Shown one piece after another: positions 42,931 through 53,117 of a stretch of 64,000 nucleotides of DNA (position 1 is the stretch's first letter; every line of letters begins with the position of its first letter). This DNA comes from Blattamonas nauphoetae (taxonomy: Eukaryota > Preaxostyla > Oxymonadida). Under the pieces are notes generated by a model, which was not told where the DNA came from, did no database searches, and worked only from the letters and a program-made list of their open reading frames with translations. The position numbers were made by a program, and so were the translations under genes. The stretch lies in NCBI GenBank assembly GCA_033064195.1, contig JARBJD010000046.1, forward strand, positions 282,184 to 346,183, written 5' to 3'.

Positions 42931-43905
42931 TCTCCCTTAACTCCCGATCTATATGTCGAATGTGAAGATATGAATGAGGAGGGTCAAAGATGATGAAAAA
43001 TGTCAAAAAAAATGAATAAGCAAGAGATGCAAACCGATGGCAACAGATCTCCCATCCTAGTGTATATTGGGGAACAATATGCCCGTCGTCTTGGAGGTTC
43101 CCTTTGAAAATACTCTGAGTCCATTTTCTACCAATTCGATGACAGTTGTTCATTTCTTCTCAGAGGAGAAGAAGACTGAAATTGCGGTTGTGCAGCTTTC
43201 TCGCTTGTGGATGAATGAGCACCCTGTTCCTGCAAGAGATGGAGAGAAAAGTGAAGGAAGTGGCTAGAAATTGAAAATAAGGAGAGAAAACACGATCAAC
43301 GGCGACTCAAACTGTTCTGAGTTTGGTCACATCCAGGGGAAGCAAAATGCAGAGATGAAGGCACTACCTCGCTCAAACAAAGTGATGAGGTCTAAGACTA
43401 ATCAAAAAAGTGAGAGATGGGTGGTAATATCACACCAACATCGAAATGGAGAAGCAACTGTGACCCTATATAGATGTCGATTGGACGTCCAGGACTGGAT
43501 GTCCAATCGGACAGTCCAATTTTGCCGACTCTTTGAAAACTTCAAAACGGTATGCACTAATTGAGAAGACATCAGAACAAAAGTATCAGCGAAATGTCCA
43601 ATGACATCCAATGACGTCCAATGGTGGGTGGATCAAGCAACTCGTCACTAGAAGAAGAGTATCATCGGATTCTCACCATTTCGCTGATTTTCAACAGACT
43701 CTTCTCATTTTCAAGTGAAAGGAAACAAATATATGGAATGAGAGTAAAATGAACAGGATCAAAATTGAATTTCCAATCGAAGTCAATTGTCCAGTCCAAC
43801 GCTGGCACCGTCCAATCCAATTAACATGCCAAAAAGTAAGTCATATGACTTCAAACCAAGTCGTTCCGACTACACTGTTCACTGACTTCTTCGTGGATCT
43901 TGAAA

Positions 43906-44200
43906 GCAAGGCAGATCCAACCACTGTCCTGACCATATTTCGTGTTTTTTCGATCGATTCTCCAAGATCTAATCTTCATCTTGTTCTTTCTAACCAAGCT
44001 CCTAAATCGTTCACAGAGATCATAAACGGCCTCTCATTGACTTACAAGGTGTGATGATCTCCATTCATTCCACCTTTCGTTTTCACTTTTTTACCTGATT
44101 TCAATCTCCGTTTGTTCGCTTCATTCACCTTTGCCATTATGATTTTCTTCAATCACTGTCCATTTTTCCCTCAATTTTCAATTTTCATTCTTAAATTCTC
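43906..44200 (+). repeat. Left arm of a 295-bp inverted repeat
   Basis: Nearly identical, as reverse complement, to 44516-44812; only a few mismatches were seen. The arms are separated by about 315 bases. A transcript across it would fold into a ~295-bp duplex. The left arm contains an open plus-strand frame (VLTIFRVFSIDSPRSNLHLV, ending INGLSLTYKV) that is mirrored, antisense, in the right arm. Confidence 0.88.
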
Positions 44201-44515
44201 ATTTTTCATTAATTGCCAACAAGTCATCTTTGATGCGGTTCTCTCTCCTCAATATGACTTCCCTTGCCATCCTCACGCTTTCCCTGATTACCAACATAAC
44301 ATCCCGTTCTATCAAACTCTTCTTTCCGTCTATATCCTCAGATACATTTCAGCAATCTGGACCACATCTCGACCGATCACATCCATTTGTCATAGTCTCC
44401 TTAAAAACTCTTGAGTGCTTTCTAACCATTTTGTGAGGACGCTTGGCGATCTTTAGATGTAATTTCTGTTTTTTAATCGAAGAAGAGCACTCATTGACAA
44501 ACTTACTCTAAAAGA

Positions 44516-44812
44516 GAGAATTCAAGAATGAAAATTGAAAATTGAGGGAAAAATGGACAGTGATTGAAGAAAATCATAATGGCAAAGGTGAATGAAGCGA
44601 ACAAACGGAGATTGAAATCAGGTAAAAAAGTGAAAACGAAAGGTGGAATGAATGGAGATCATCACACCTTGTAAGTCAATGAGAGGCCGTTTATGATCTC
44701 TGTGAACGATTTAGGAGCTTGGTTAGAAAGAACAAGATGAAGATTAGATCTTGGAGAATCGATCGAAAAAACACGAAATATGGTCAGGACAGTGGTTGGA
44801 TCTGCCCTGCTT
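44516..44812 (-). repeat. Right arm of the 295-bp inverted repeat
   Basis: Reverse complement of 43906-44200. The flanking sequence diverges at once outside both arms. Confidence 0.88.
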
Positions 44813-45204
44813 GAAAGTGATTCGATTCAAGTCTCATTTTGAACATTTTTACGTCTTTCTAAGATTATAAGAAGATGACATAAGTGATATCGGTGATAAA
44901 ACTCAACTTTCATACCTTCCAATGAAAAACGAATGACTTTTCATTTTTCCACCACACATGTGAATGAGGCTCTTATTTTACATTTTTAGAACACTGCACG
45001 ATAAAAGAGTTGAAAAGAACTCTGATAATGAAATGATTTCTGGAAGTGTTTCTCATAGCTGAAAATATTCGTCAATCACCATCAGAAATGAGTGAATTGA
45101 GAGATCTATCACACAAAATATCGAAAATTTGAACAGAAACATGACTTACCAATGTTTAAGACATTCACGAAAAATCCAGTAAGGTTAACTTAACAGATAT
45201 TGAA

Positions 45205-45240
45205 AAAACCTGAGGGGACGTAATTAATGCACCCCCTATA
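45205..45240 (-). repeat. Right terminal inverted repeat (36 bp)
   Basis: Exact reverse complement of 37352-37387, ending CCCCCTATA. Confidence 0.9.
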
Positions 45241-45241
45241 A

Positions 45242-48200
45242 ATCCATCAACCTCACCCCGACTCCAAAAGATATCCTCTGGACAACACAGACAAAATAGC
45301 CCCACAGCTATAATCAAACACATCAGCCCCTCGATTAAGCCTTCACATTCCACTCTCCAAAGCAGAACTGTGTCAGCGAACAAAGAAAAACCAAACGGGT
45401 AAAGTGATGACGCTGAGGTCCGAAGGAACAGCACTGCCCATCGCTGATTGTCAGGTGGTCTTTAAACACAACGCCAACCTCGAGGAGATGACACTGACGA
45501 TCCCTTTCACGTCCAACCATTTCACATTCCAGATACACCTCACGGAACAGGTCCTCTTCGTGTTTGACACGACGTATCAAGTTATCACAGTTTCATCTTC
45601 GGACGGAAATGTCAGATTCAAACAACCAACATTCGAATTCGTTCTCACAGGTCCACCCGAGCTGGTCTCAGTGCATGCATCGCTGGACGAAACGAAAGAG
45701 AGTCTGATTTTGGTTCTGACAGGAATGCGTCTGCCTCACGGGACGTGTAATATGACACTCATCCGTATAGACAACAATCAACCGCTCAGTCTCCAATTTA
45801 ACTGCTTCTCCGACCAGATTTCACCCACATTCACCATGTCCGATCACCCTCAACTGGAATACGGCAAAGAATATCGGATTATGAACATGACCGTGTCTTC
45901 CGTCAATGTCATCTTATTCTCATCCCTCTCGTTCGTCATTCCCGCCCTCCCAAGGCAAGGAGTGATCGAGGAACTGTACGCGACATTGAGTCCAGATGGG
46001 CAGAAAGGAAGGATCAGAATTCGAGGGAGGGGGTTGGAGCCAGGTCCCATTCAATTCACTCTCACCGACACACCAACACACTTCCACTCGGCGGTGTTTG
46101 TGTCTGAGGGGTTGTTTCAAGTGGAACTCCCTTTCGGCACAAGTGCTGGGGAATTGCAGAGTGGAGCGGAGTACACAGTCGCCGTGCTTGAAGTTGATTT
46201 CTGTGTAGTGTCGTGGAATGTTAATAAAACGTTCACTGTCCCTTTCCCGCCAAACGTTGTCGCTGTTGTCGCAGAATCGAACGAAATTGGTATCGGAGTG
46301 ACAATTGATCTGATGGGCGATTATTTACGAATGGAAGAGGATTACATTGTCACGTTGCTTCCATCTGGTTCCTTTGTGGTTCATTTCAACGATTCAATCA
46401 GTGCCTCAGTCGAACTTTGTTTTGATGGAGATGACTTTGATTATTCCACAACCTACACAATCGACTCAATCGCGCACGTGGACAATCCTGATCACAAAAT
46501 GGAAGTTTCAGCAGGTGTGACGTTCACAACGACACCGAAGCCAGAACATGTCGTGCTTTATGTATCATCTGTGTGGGGAGAGGTGAGCAAACTGTGTGGA
46601 GAGGGGAGTCGACCGTGCAAATCTGTGGATTGGGCGTGGGGGTTGTGGAGCCACTCTCAATCGAAATTGTGTCGATTGCCCTTCTGGATGAATCTGAGCT
46701 GACAACACCGATGGAACAGAAGGATGGAAGACTGACACATTATTATATCGGACCAAACGCGTTCGACACTCTGACCATCCCATCAACAGCATCGCTGGGA
46801 GAGAATGAAGCGATGATCGTCGTTCGAACTTCTTTCGAAATGAGTCAGACTGAAGTTCTGATCGAAGCATCCTTATCCAAGTTTGTCTTCCTCTCCGCCA
46901 TCAACGCCACTGTGACTCTGAAGCAAGGATCGATCATCGGAACTCCATCTTCCTCAACAATGAACGGGGATGCTCACAGCCAACTGTGCGGATGGACGTC
47001 GGGGTTTGTCCAGTTTCTCAACACCTCCGCATCCATCTCGTCCATGTCATTCAGTCACCTCTCAATCGGCGCCTTTGTCGTTCAAGGTGGTCGTGTGATG
47101 ATTGATGCAAGCAAATTCTCGTCCAACTCGCCTCACTTTGCTTCGTTCCCATCGGTCTCACGCAACGTTCAGTGTTCAGACGATGGATTTCTTGACATTC
47201 AGGGTCTGACGGGAAGCGATGGCACAGAAGAGAGCATCTCGTCTTGGATTGTGCCTTCGGATTGTGTTCTCTCCTCCCCCATCGTCAAACTCGACTCACC
47301 ATTCTTCATTCCCAAACCTCGAACCGACGACTCTAAAAGCACGTGGGATGAAGGCACCGACACGTACCATGTTGAAATCCAGGGAACAACGCTGATCCCG
47401 TGTGGACTGTTCCTGAAACTTGACGGACAAAGCGAGACGGGAGAACCAACATCAACCAAAATCGAACTCATTCCAAGCATCGCAACATTGTTCAACGAGA
47501 CACTCATCTCACTCGATCCCCCAGCATCTGCCGTCTCTGACATGTCCACAACAATGGAAATTCGTGCTCGGCTTGTTTTTGGGAATTCTGTGGCGACTGA
47601 AGAACTCTTCGCATTCCCTGTGAGGAAGGTCTCGTCGTCAGGATTGGGAATACCGACGTGGCTGATCCCTGTGATTGTTGCGGTGGTTGTGTTTCTGATT
47701 TTGGTGGTGTTGATCGTTGTGTGTGGTGTGTCGGAAACAGAGAAGGAAGGAAAAGCAGAATGTGGGAAAAGAGGGGAAAGAGCAATCCATTCACCAAGTG
47801 GAAGAAGAGAAGTCAGATCACATTCCTTTCAAACACGACGACGAATCAATCCTCGATGACACACGCCCTGCCCTCGTCCTCGAGCCAGAGGAGACGGACC
47901 AATTTGATCTGAAGATTGATGAATCAGAACAAGAACGACCTCACTCAATCAAACCATTGGAAGAACCGAAGCAAGATCCTTCGTTTGAAATGATGGTTGA
48001 TATTTCGAAACCGTCACCTGAACAGGATGGCCACGACCAGCTCCTCGATTTGGATGAGAAACCAAAGCAGAAAAAGGAAAAGAAGAAGAGAGGTGTGGAG
48101 TCACTGGACGAAGCTGTGGCACCGAACAGCGAAGGGGTGATGAAAGAACCTGACGAGGAAGGAAAAACAAACTAATTTGATGAGATTGTAGAAAGAGAGA

Positions 48201-48540
48201 AAGAAGAGAGTTGGGGAAGAAGAAGAGATTCTGCCTGACCCGGAAGACTTGGGAGAGCAGCCAAAGAAGAAGAAAAAGAAGAGTCAAGCAGACGACAGTG
48301 ATGAACAGCAGAAAGAGGCCGAGGAACCGATCACTACTGAACAGGAAGTCCCACTCACGCATCCTCCTTCCATCGAAACTGGTTCTCCGTTTTCGTTCCA
48401 TTTCACAACTCCCCCGTTCGTGACAACTTGCGGCCACTTCCTCCTCTGCTTCCCTTCATTTTCTTCATTCCATGTCTTCCCAATCTGGCCAGTCCTTGTG
48501 AGATCATCACATCCCCAATCAGAACATGCTAGCTGCAATT
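45242..48540 (+). pseudogene. Frameshifted copy of the cysteine-signature surface-protein family, cut at its 5' side by the inverted-repeat element
   Basis: An open frame begins right after the terminal repeat and runs to 46702. It holds about three repeats of ~90 residues, each a beta-sandwich-like unit (for example LILVLTGMRLPHGTCNM; GRIRIRGRGLEPGPIQFTL; VTIDLMGDYLRMEEDYIVT), then the family signature KLCGEGSRPCKSVDWAW. Coding continues in another frame from about 46640, through a beta-helix-like part and a transmembrane helix (WLIPVIVAVVVFLILVVLIV). It shifts frame again near 47720 into an acidic tail ending at a TAA (48173-48175), with tail-like coding (EEEILPDPEDLGEQPKKKKK) beyond. The first shift is at a run of five Gs. 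The gene is therefore either a pseudogene or carries assembly indels. No signal peptide is present; its start was probably lost to the insertion. Confidence 0.65.
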
Positions 48541-48870
48541 AGAAACAGTTGTAAACCACCGGACATTCACCAAACAGTCAGATCCACCAGTGACGAGGTA
48601 AGGGTATTGTTGAGGATTCGAGAATGTCCGAAAGAAGAAGCATTGCTGCCAACCCGATCCGTTTTCCATCAAACTACTTGCCAGACAAGCAACGACTAAG
48701 GAAATGTTGGCCAGAGTGTGTGTGGGATGCAGTACTCCAAGAGACGAGCAAGGAAGAATGAGAAAAGGATGAAATACAAAGGCAGGCTCAGAATGTAGAG
48801 TGAGCGCGGAAGGAAAACAGGAGAGATGAATTAAACAAGAATTAGAGATTATTGTTTCTAATAGAGTCAT
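48529..48870 (-). pseudogene. Fragment with a single WD40-like repeat
   Basis: One minus-strand frame contains NPQQYPYLVTGGSDCLVNVR, the 'L.TGG.D..V.VW' core of a WD40 repeat, preceded by a helix-rich stretch (HTLANISLVVACLASSL). No neighbouring repeats were found on either side. It is probably a remnant or one exon of a longer decayed gene. Confidence 0.35.
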
Positions 48871-50172
48871 TTTATCGCCTTATCCCGGGTTGGTAGGACG
48901 ATCCAGGTCAAACACACTTCGAAGTCGTAGCCACAGACCAGAGTTTTCATCATCCTGAGATCGAGCTTTTCACTTCACCAGACTCTTTTTCTTTTCTATG
49001 ATTAAAAAAGTGTAGTAATTCATTGCTGTGAAGTGTTTTGGTTAAAATCAGACAAAATCGACAGTTCATATACTCGATTTCCGGATGGTGCAAACTTGTG
49101 TCCATGACTGCAGTATCAAAAAACAAGAACTTTTCATAAATCCATAACATGGGGCTTGAAAAATATGGATTGGTTTCACTAAGAAGAATCAACATTGGTT
49201 CCGCGCCGAAACGCAGGTGTCGGGTGAAAACCTCAAAATACTGTGAAAGCCTGAAATGAACACATTTTTCTCAACTTTTTTCCCTCTTTTCTCCACAACC
49301 AGCAAACCGTTTTGAATCAGATAAAATGCATTGTGATCGTATAGCACCTCGAGAACGATCAAGGACACCTTGTGGATTCCCTTTGAGCAAGAAACAGGTT
49401 TTTAAATGGCTTACAGTACTATCATTCATCAATTCGCATCCTTCTCAAGCCCACAACATTTTGGGAATGGGCCTGATTTTATTCTCTCGTTGTCTGCTAT
49501 ATGTTTTCTCATTTCAATATGTTCGTTCTCTCATCTCGTCTTCTCACATTCTTAATCAGGATTGAGTCAATTAAATGGAAGAAAAATAGAAAGACTTCCC
49601 TGAACGATGTGATCTACCCTTCTAATCATTTATCAGCCTACTCCTGATTACGGCCTGACATGACTTTGGTTTTTATTTTATTGCATTCATTGTTGATTTT
49701 TAGAGTTGGTTGAGCTTGTTTTTTTCGTTGTCTTTTTTTCTTCTTAATGTTTTTGGTGTGCATTTTTGTTTCCCCACTTCACAATTGGATCATTCCTGAT
49801 TTCACACTTGGTTGCCCGCTGTTTTATCTCATTTTCTTTCCTCCTCTTCTCAGCAATATACTCCAATGTTGTCAAGAGTACTCCGGATTTCAACACTCGT
49901 TGAAATTATGAGAATGAAGCCTCTGCGAACTTTTGAACTGGTGTAAGCAATTGATTCTCCGTCTCTCTATCTGGTTTCGGAAGTCTGTCCAGAAGAGGTA
50001 TCAAATCCAATGAAGGAAGTCGAAATCGTCTTTATGCAGCTTCGATGATCTGTCTTCGGAAGGCGGTTTGAACTGATATTGGGAGAGTTCGTGCTATCTC
50101 TTTACGATGTCCAACTTGTGAGAAAGGTTGTGGAATGGTGTACGACGATGAGTAGCTTCTTTTGAGATTTTG
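48871..50172. other. AT-rich stretch with one short coding-like frame
   Basis: A plus-strand frame at 49326-49565 reads RTPCGFPLSKKQVFKWLTVL and LGMGLILFSRCLLYVFSF. It resembles weakly the N-terminus of a DHHC palmitoyltransferase ('NG[FW]..P....Q...W'), but no DHHC-CRD follows. The rest (49570-50170) is T-rich and shows no gene. Confidence 0.3.
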
Positions 50173-50760
50173 TTAAATTCGATCTTCGGGTGGCTGAGTG
50201 AGGTTGGTGGTACTCGGTGGCAGCGTGACTATGTGGATGTGATTTTGGAGAGCTAGTTCAGAGACTGAAGAGAAAAGTTGGACCGAACAAGTGCTCATGA
50301 TGAACAATACCCACCGACTTGTTTGATTTGTGTTCTTTTTCTTCTTCATGAATGCTTGGTGGAACCATGTGGTCCACTGTTCATGAAACTGTTCTGAAAG
50401 GACACCGCTGTCTCCTTGACAAATCACCTTGATTCCAAATGTCTCCAACTCGACAAATTCAACAGGGATGGTTTTCACTGGATAAATCAGTCTTGGCTTG
50501 AAAAATGACCCATCCCCCCACACACATGCAACAAGAGTAAAGTTGGCTACTCTTGTGTTTTTCTGAAGGAGGGGAGAAGAAGTAGCAAACCTTTCACTGT
50601 CTCTCAGAAGTTTTTTATCATTGCTGCTGCAGTCTTTACAGATTCCATCCTTTACGAAACCTAGTTGTCAAGGTTGTGGTGATTGGACACATGGTTATGT
50701 GTCCAGTTCGGAGCTATCTGCATCTGCCGTGTCACCTCGTTTGGTGATGAGGCAAGCATA
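50173..50760 (-). pseudogene. Degenerate DDE_1-type (pogo/Tigger-like) transposase
   Basis: The minus strand reads TRVANFTLVACVWGDGSFFK, PRLIYPVKTIPVEF, GDSGVLSEQFHEQWTTWF, then NHIHIVTLPPSTTNLTQP. In DDE_1 (centromere-B/pogo/Tigger) transposases the same blocks are 'T.L...ADG...PPL.I', 'S.SGW....F..W...F' and 'I....LPP.TTH..QPLD'. The catalytic Asp before the last block ('LLLDGHSSH') is replaced by a sequence reading LFIMSTCSVQ, and a frame change separates the N-terminal piece. The enzyme is dead. Confidence 0.6.
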
Positions 50761-50835
50761 TCTTCGAGCTATGTTGATTCAACGAATGATAAAAATGTAA
50801 GAAACATTTGACTGAGCGTCTTTGACGGTGATGGA

Positions 50836-51274
50836 TCGACTCATTTCACTGTTTTTTCCGACATATCACTTTCCTTTTCTAAAACAATTCCTTAACTACA
50901 AAAAATAGGTTTGAGCAATGGAGGTCTGAACGATTTTTGATGTCGCATCAGTGTTTCAGCTCCCGACTATTGAATGAACAGACCTCGACGCAATCACGAT
51001 CACGAACAGCTCATTTTCCAACATCACAGTCCTTGAAGAAACTCCTCCGCCACTTGAGCATGCTTATAGAGTTCCATCTCGCTGAATCTAGATTCATAGA
51101 ACCACACTGCATTATATTGCCGGACTAAATGGTATCGTCAGAATGTGCCATTGCCAGGGACCTAAGACGGATCAGATCGTTCATACCTCCATTGCTCAAA
51201 CCAATTTTTTGTAGTTAAGGAATTGTTTTAGTAAAATAGAGTGATATGTCGGAAAAAACAGTGAAATGAGTCGA
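50836..51274. repeat. Inverted repeat with ~99-bp arms (MITE-like or hairpin)
   Basis: The left arm 50836-50934 is the reverse complement of 51176-51274, with only a few differences (near TCTAAAACAATTCC). The ~240-base loop has no clear gene. It lies between two decayed transposases of different types, so it may be the ends of a deleted element. Confidence 0.8.
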
Positions 51275-51376
51275 ATTGACCGATGTGATATAGAATCTAC
51301 AGACCTGATATTGTCTCTGTCCATTACAGCCCCATTTTTGGAGAATCCTGTCTTTCCGAATCTCAGCCTTCACTCT

Positions 51377-52150
51377 CTAATAATCAGTGACTCTCGTGAT
51401 TTTCACATTCTTCTTGTTCTGTGTTGGCATATTGAGGGGATTGACTCGATTAATGACTGGAGGGTTCGCTCTCACACATTGTGTTGCTTCCGATATCATG
51501 TTGATCGTGTTGACATGATGAATGGAGCATTGGCCCATTTTAAACCCGTAGGAGTGGTTTTTTGGATGGCTTGCTAGATGTCGGAGGATGATAGATTCGA
51601 ACATGACAGCATCAACTTTGCCTTGTAAACATTCTGCATGATGAATCCCATCTTCTGAAATTGCACAAATCACGCTTATTTGGATATTGTTGGGCGGAGC
51701 TTCGATTAACATTGTCTGTCCTTGAACTCCCCATCCCCAGCGTCGGATACATCGGGCATTCCATCCAATCTCATCGATGTATATCATTCTGTTTTCTGCG
51801 CATGAAAAGCCAAATCAGGACTGGACAAACAGGATGGTTTCCTGTTTCAGGATGAGTTTCAGATAGCAGGCGGCGGACCGAGTAGTGGCTGAACGGATGG
51901 CCTTGCTCTTTTCGTTTTGCTGCGATGAGCACGGAGCTGTTGGATCAGACGTTCGGTGGTCCTTTCCGTGACGACACATTCCCAGGCGTACCAAGTGTGG
52001 TGTTTTTCAGGTCAATTCGCCTCGTGTAAACTGGTATAATTGGCTCTTTTGGGATTTGTGGCTGATGTCATGATTCGAGGAGTTCTAGCTTGAACCGCTG
52101 TACTTTTCGGTTCTCCCAGTTGTCGTGAGAATCTTTGATGAAAATTAGAG
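51377..52150 (-). pseudogene. Degenerate IS630/Tc1-mariner-type transposase
   Basis: The minus strand reads IYIDEIGWNARCIRRWGWG, QTMLIEAPPNNIQISVICAI and DAVMFESIILRHLASHP. These match the DDE_3 core of IS630/Tc1-mariner enzymes ('[FV].DE.[GS]......R..GW...G'). The second catalytic block, normally '[VM]DNA..H', reads FKMGQCSIHH, so the Asp is lost. Upstream minus-strand fragments (SRQLGEPKSTAVQARTPRI; TERLIQQLRAHRS) fit the helix-turn-helix half but are split by stops. Fossil. Confidence 0.65.
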
Positions 52151-53117
52151 ATATGTCAGTATGGTGGAGTCACCAAGTAGTTCCGTGTCAACAATTTATC
52201 CAATTATCCTGAAGAAGGATCTTTCTTCTCTCTTCTCCTTCCAGCGGCAGAGGCGCAGCCCGAATCAAATCAGCCTGGAATTCAGGTCGAAAACAGCCAA
52301 CCAACTCAACCAGTACCAAACGAGACCACCATCGAGGTCTCACCAATCCGTAGAAGGGCTTGCTGATTCTGTGGCAAGCCCTTCGCAACGTACTATCGCG
52401 TGCACAGGCACGAAAAGACCTGACGCTTCAACCCGGCAAAACGAGCTCAAACGGCGCCAGAGCCAAGGCGCCAACTTAAGCCAGTGCAATTCTTCATAGT
52501 AGCGTCAATAAAGCACGAAAATCAATAATTCACGATTATGATGTGGGTCATTATTTTTGACATCATAGAAAAGTTCGAGATCACCCCTTCAAAACCTCCT
52601 CTCCGCATTCTTTTTTTCAAATTTGCTGTTAAATCTCACATAGCTCTTTCTCACCTCAATGAACTGATTGCATGTGTTTTTTTCGATCTATTCATACCAG
52701 TAGACAAATTGGATGTGGATTTCAAAACAATATGGGTTGATCGTCATTTGGTGGACTTTGTACTTTCAACCATCTTCCTCACTGCACTGGATGTGGTGTA
52801 CTGGGTGAATGTCTCCTTCACCACCATATAACCTCTTCTCTCATTCTCTCTCTCCTCTGTTCTCCCCCTCTTCGCATGACATTGAAGCTTGGATGAATGA
52901 ATTCACTTTTATTCACTTCTAGTGGTGCAGTCGTTCAAACAAGTGATACTGCTTTGGTTGGTTTTCGAAAGAAAGTGATAATTGTGAGTTGAAAACAACA
53001 AAATGCATGGAAGACACAACTAAGATGGAAAGTGTTGATGAGAGAAAGAGTGGAGGGAGGCGGAGGCCCGAGGAGGGGAGTTTGGATGTCGCAGAAGGAA
53101 AAAGGGGGTCTATCGGA
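52151..53117. other. Decayed region with a zinc-finger-like remnant
   Basis: At 52365-52420 the plus strand reads FCGKPFATYYRVHRHEKT, a C2H2-finger pattern. A stop codon lies just inside it and another just after. Such fingers occur in retrotransposon ORFs and in host factors. The rest holds a short hydrophobic frame (52538-52831) without a recognised domain, and AT-rich spacer. Confidence 0.3.

Larger units (their letters stand above)
37352..45240. mobile_element. 7.9-kb segment bounded by a perfect 36-bp terminal inverted repeat with TA ends
   Basis: The 36 bases at the left end (TATAGGGGGTGCATTAATTA...) are exactly the reverse complement of the 36 bases ending at 45240. Similarity stops just inside at both ends, and both outer ends are TA, as expected for an element that duplicates a TA target (Tc1/mariner-like and relatives). 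The TIR itself contains a near-palindrome (GGGG..CCCC around TTAATT). No intact transposase was found inside. The interior has a 28-bp minisatellite, host-like split-gene pieces on the minus strand (38662-39690 and about 42502-42930), a fragment at 40476-40950, dispersed AAGTCA/TGACTT and TGTCCA motifs, and a 295-bp inverted repeat. It may be one large non-autonomous element that has taken up host sequence, or two related copies facing each other. Confidence 0.65.

Noticed and set aside
37352..45240. Maverick/Polinton virus-like element
   Set aside because: No polymerase B, integrase, packaging ATPase or capsid motifs were seen. The terminal repeats are only 36 bp, and the ends suggest a 2-bp TA target rather than 6 bp.
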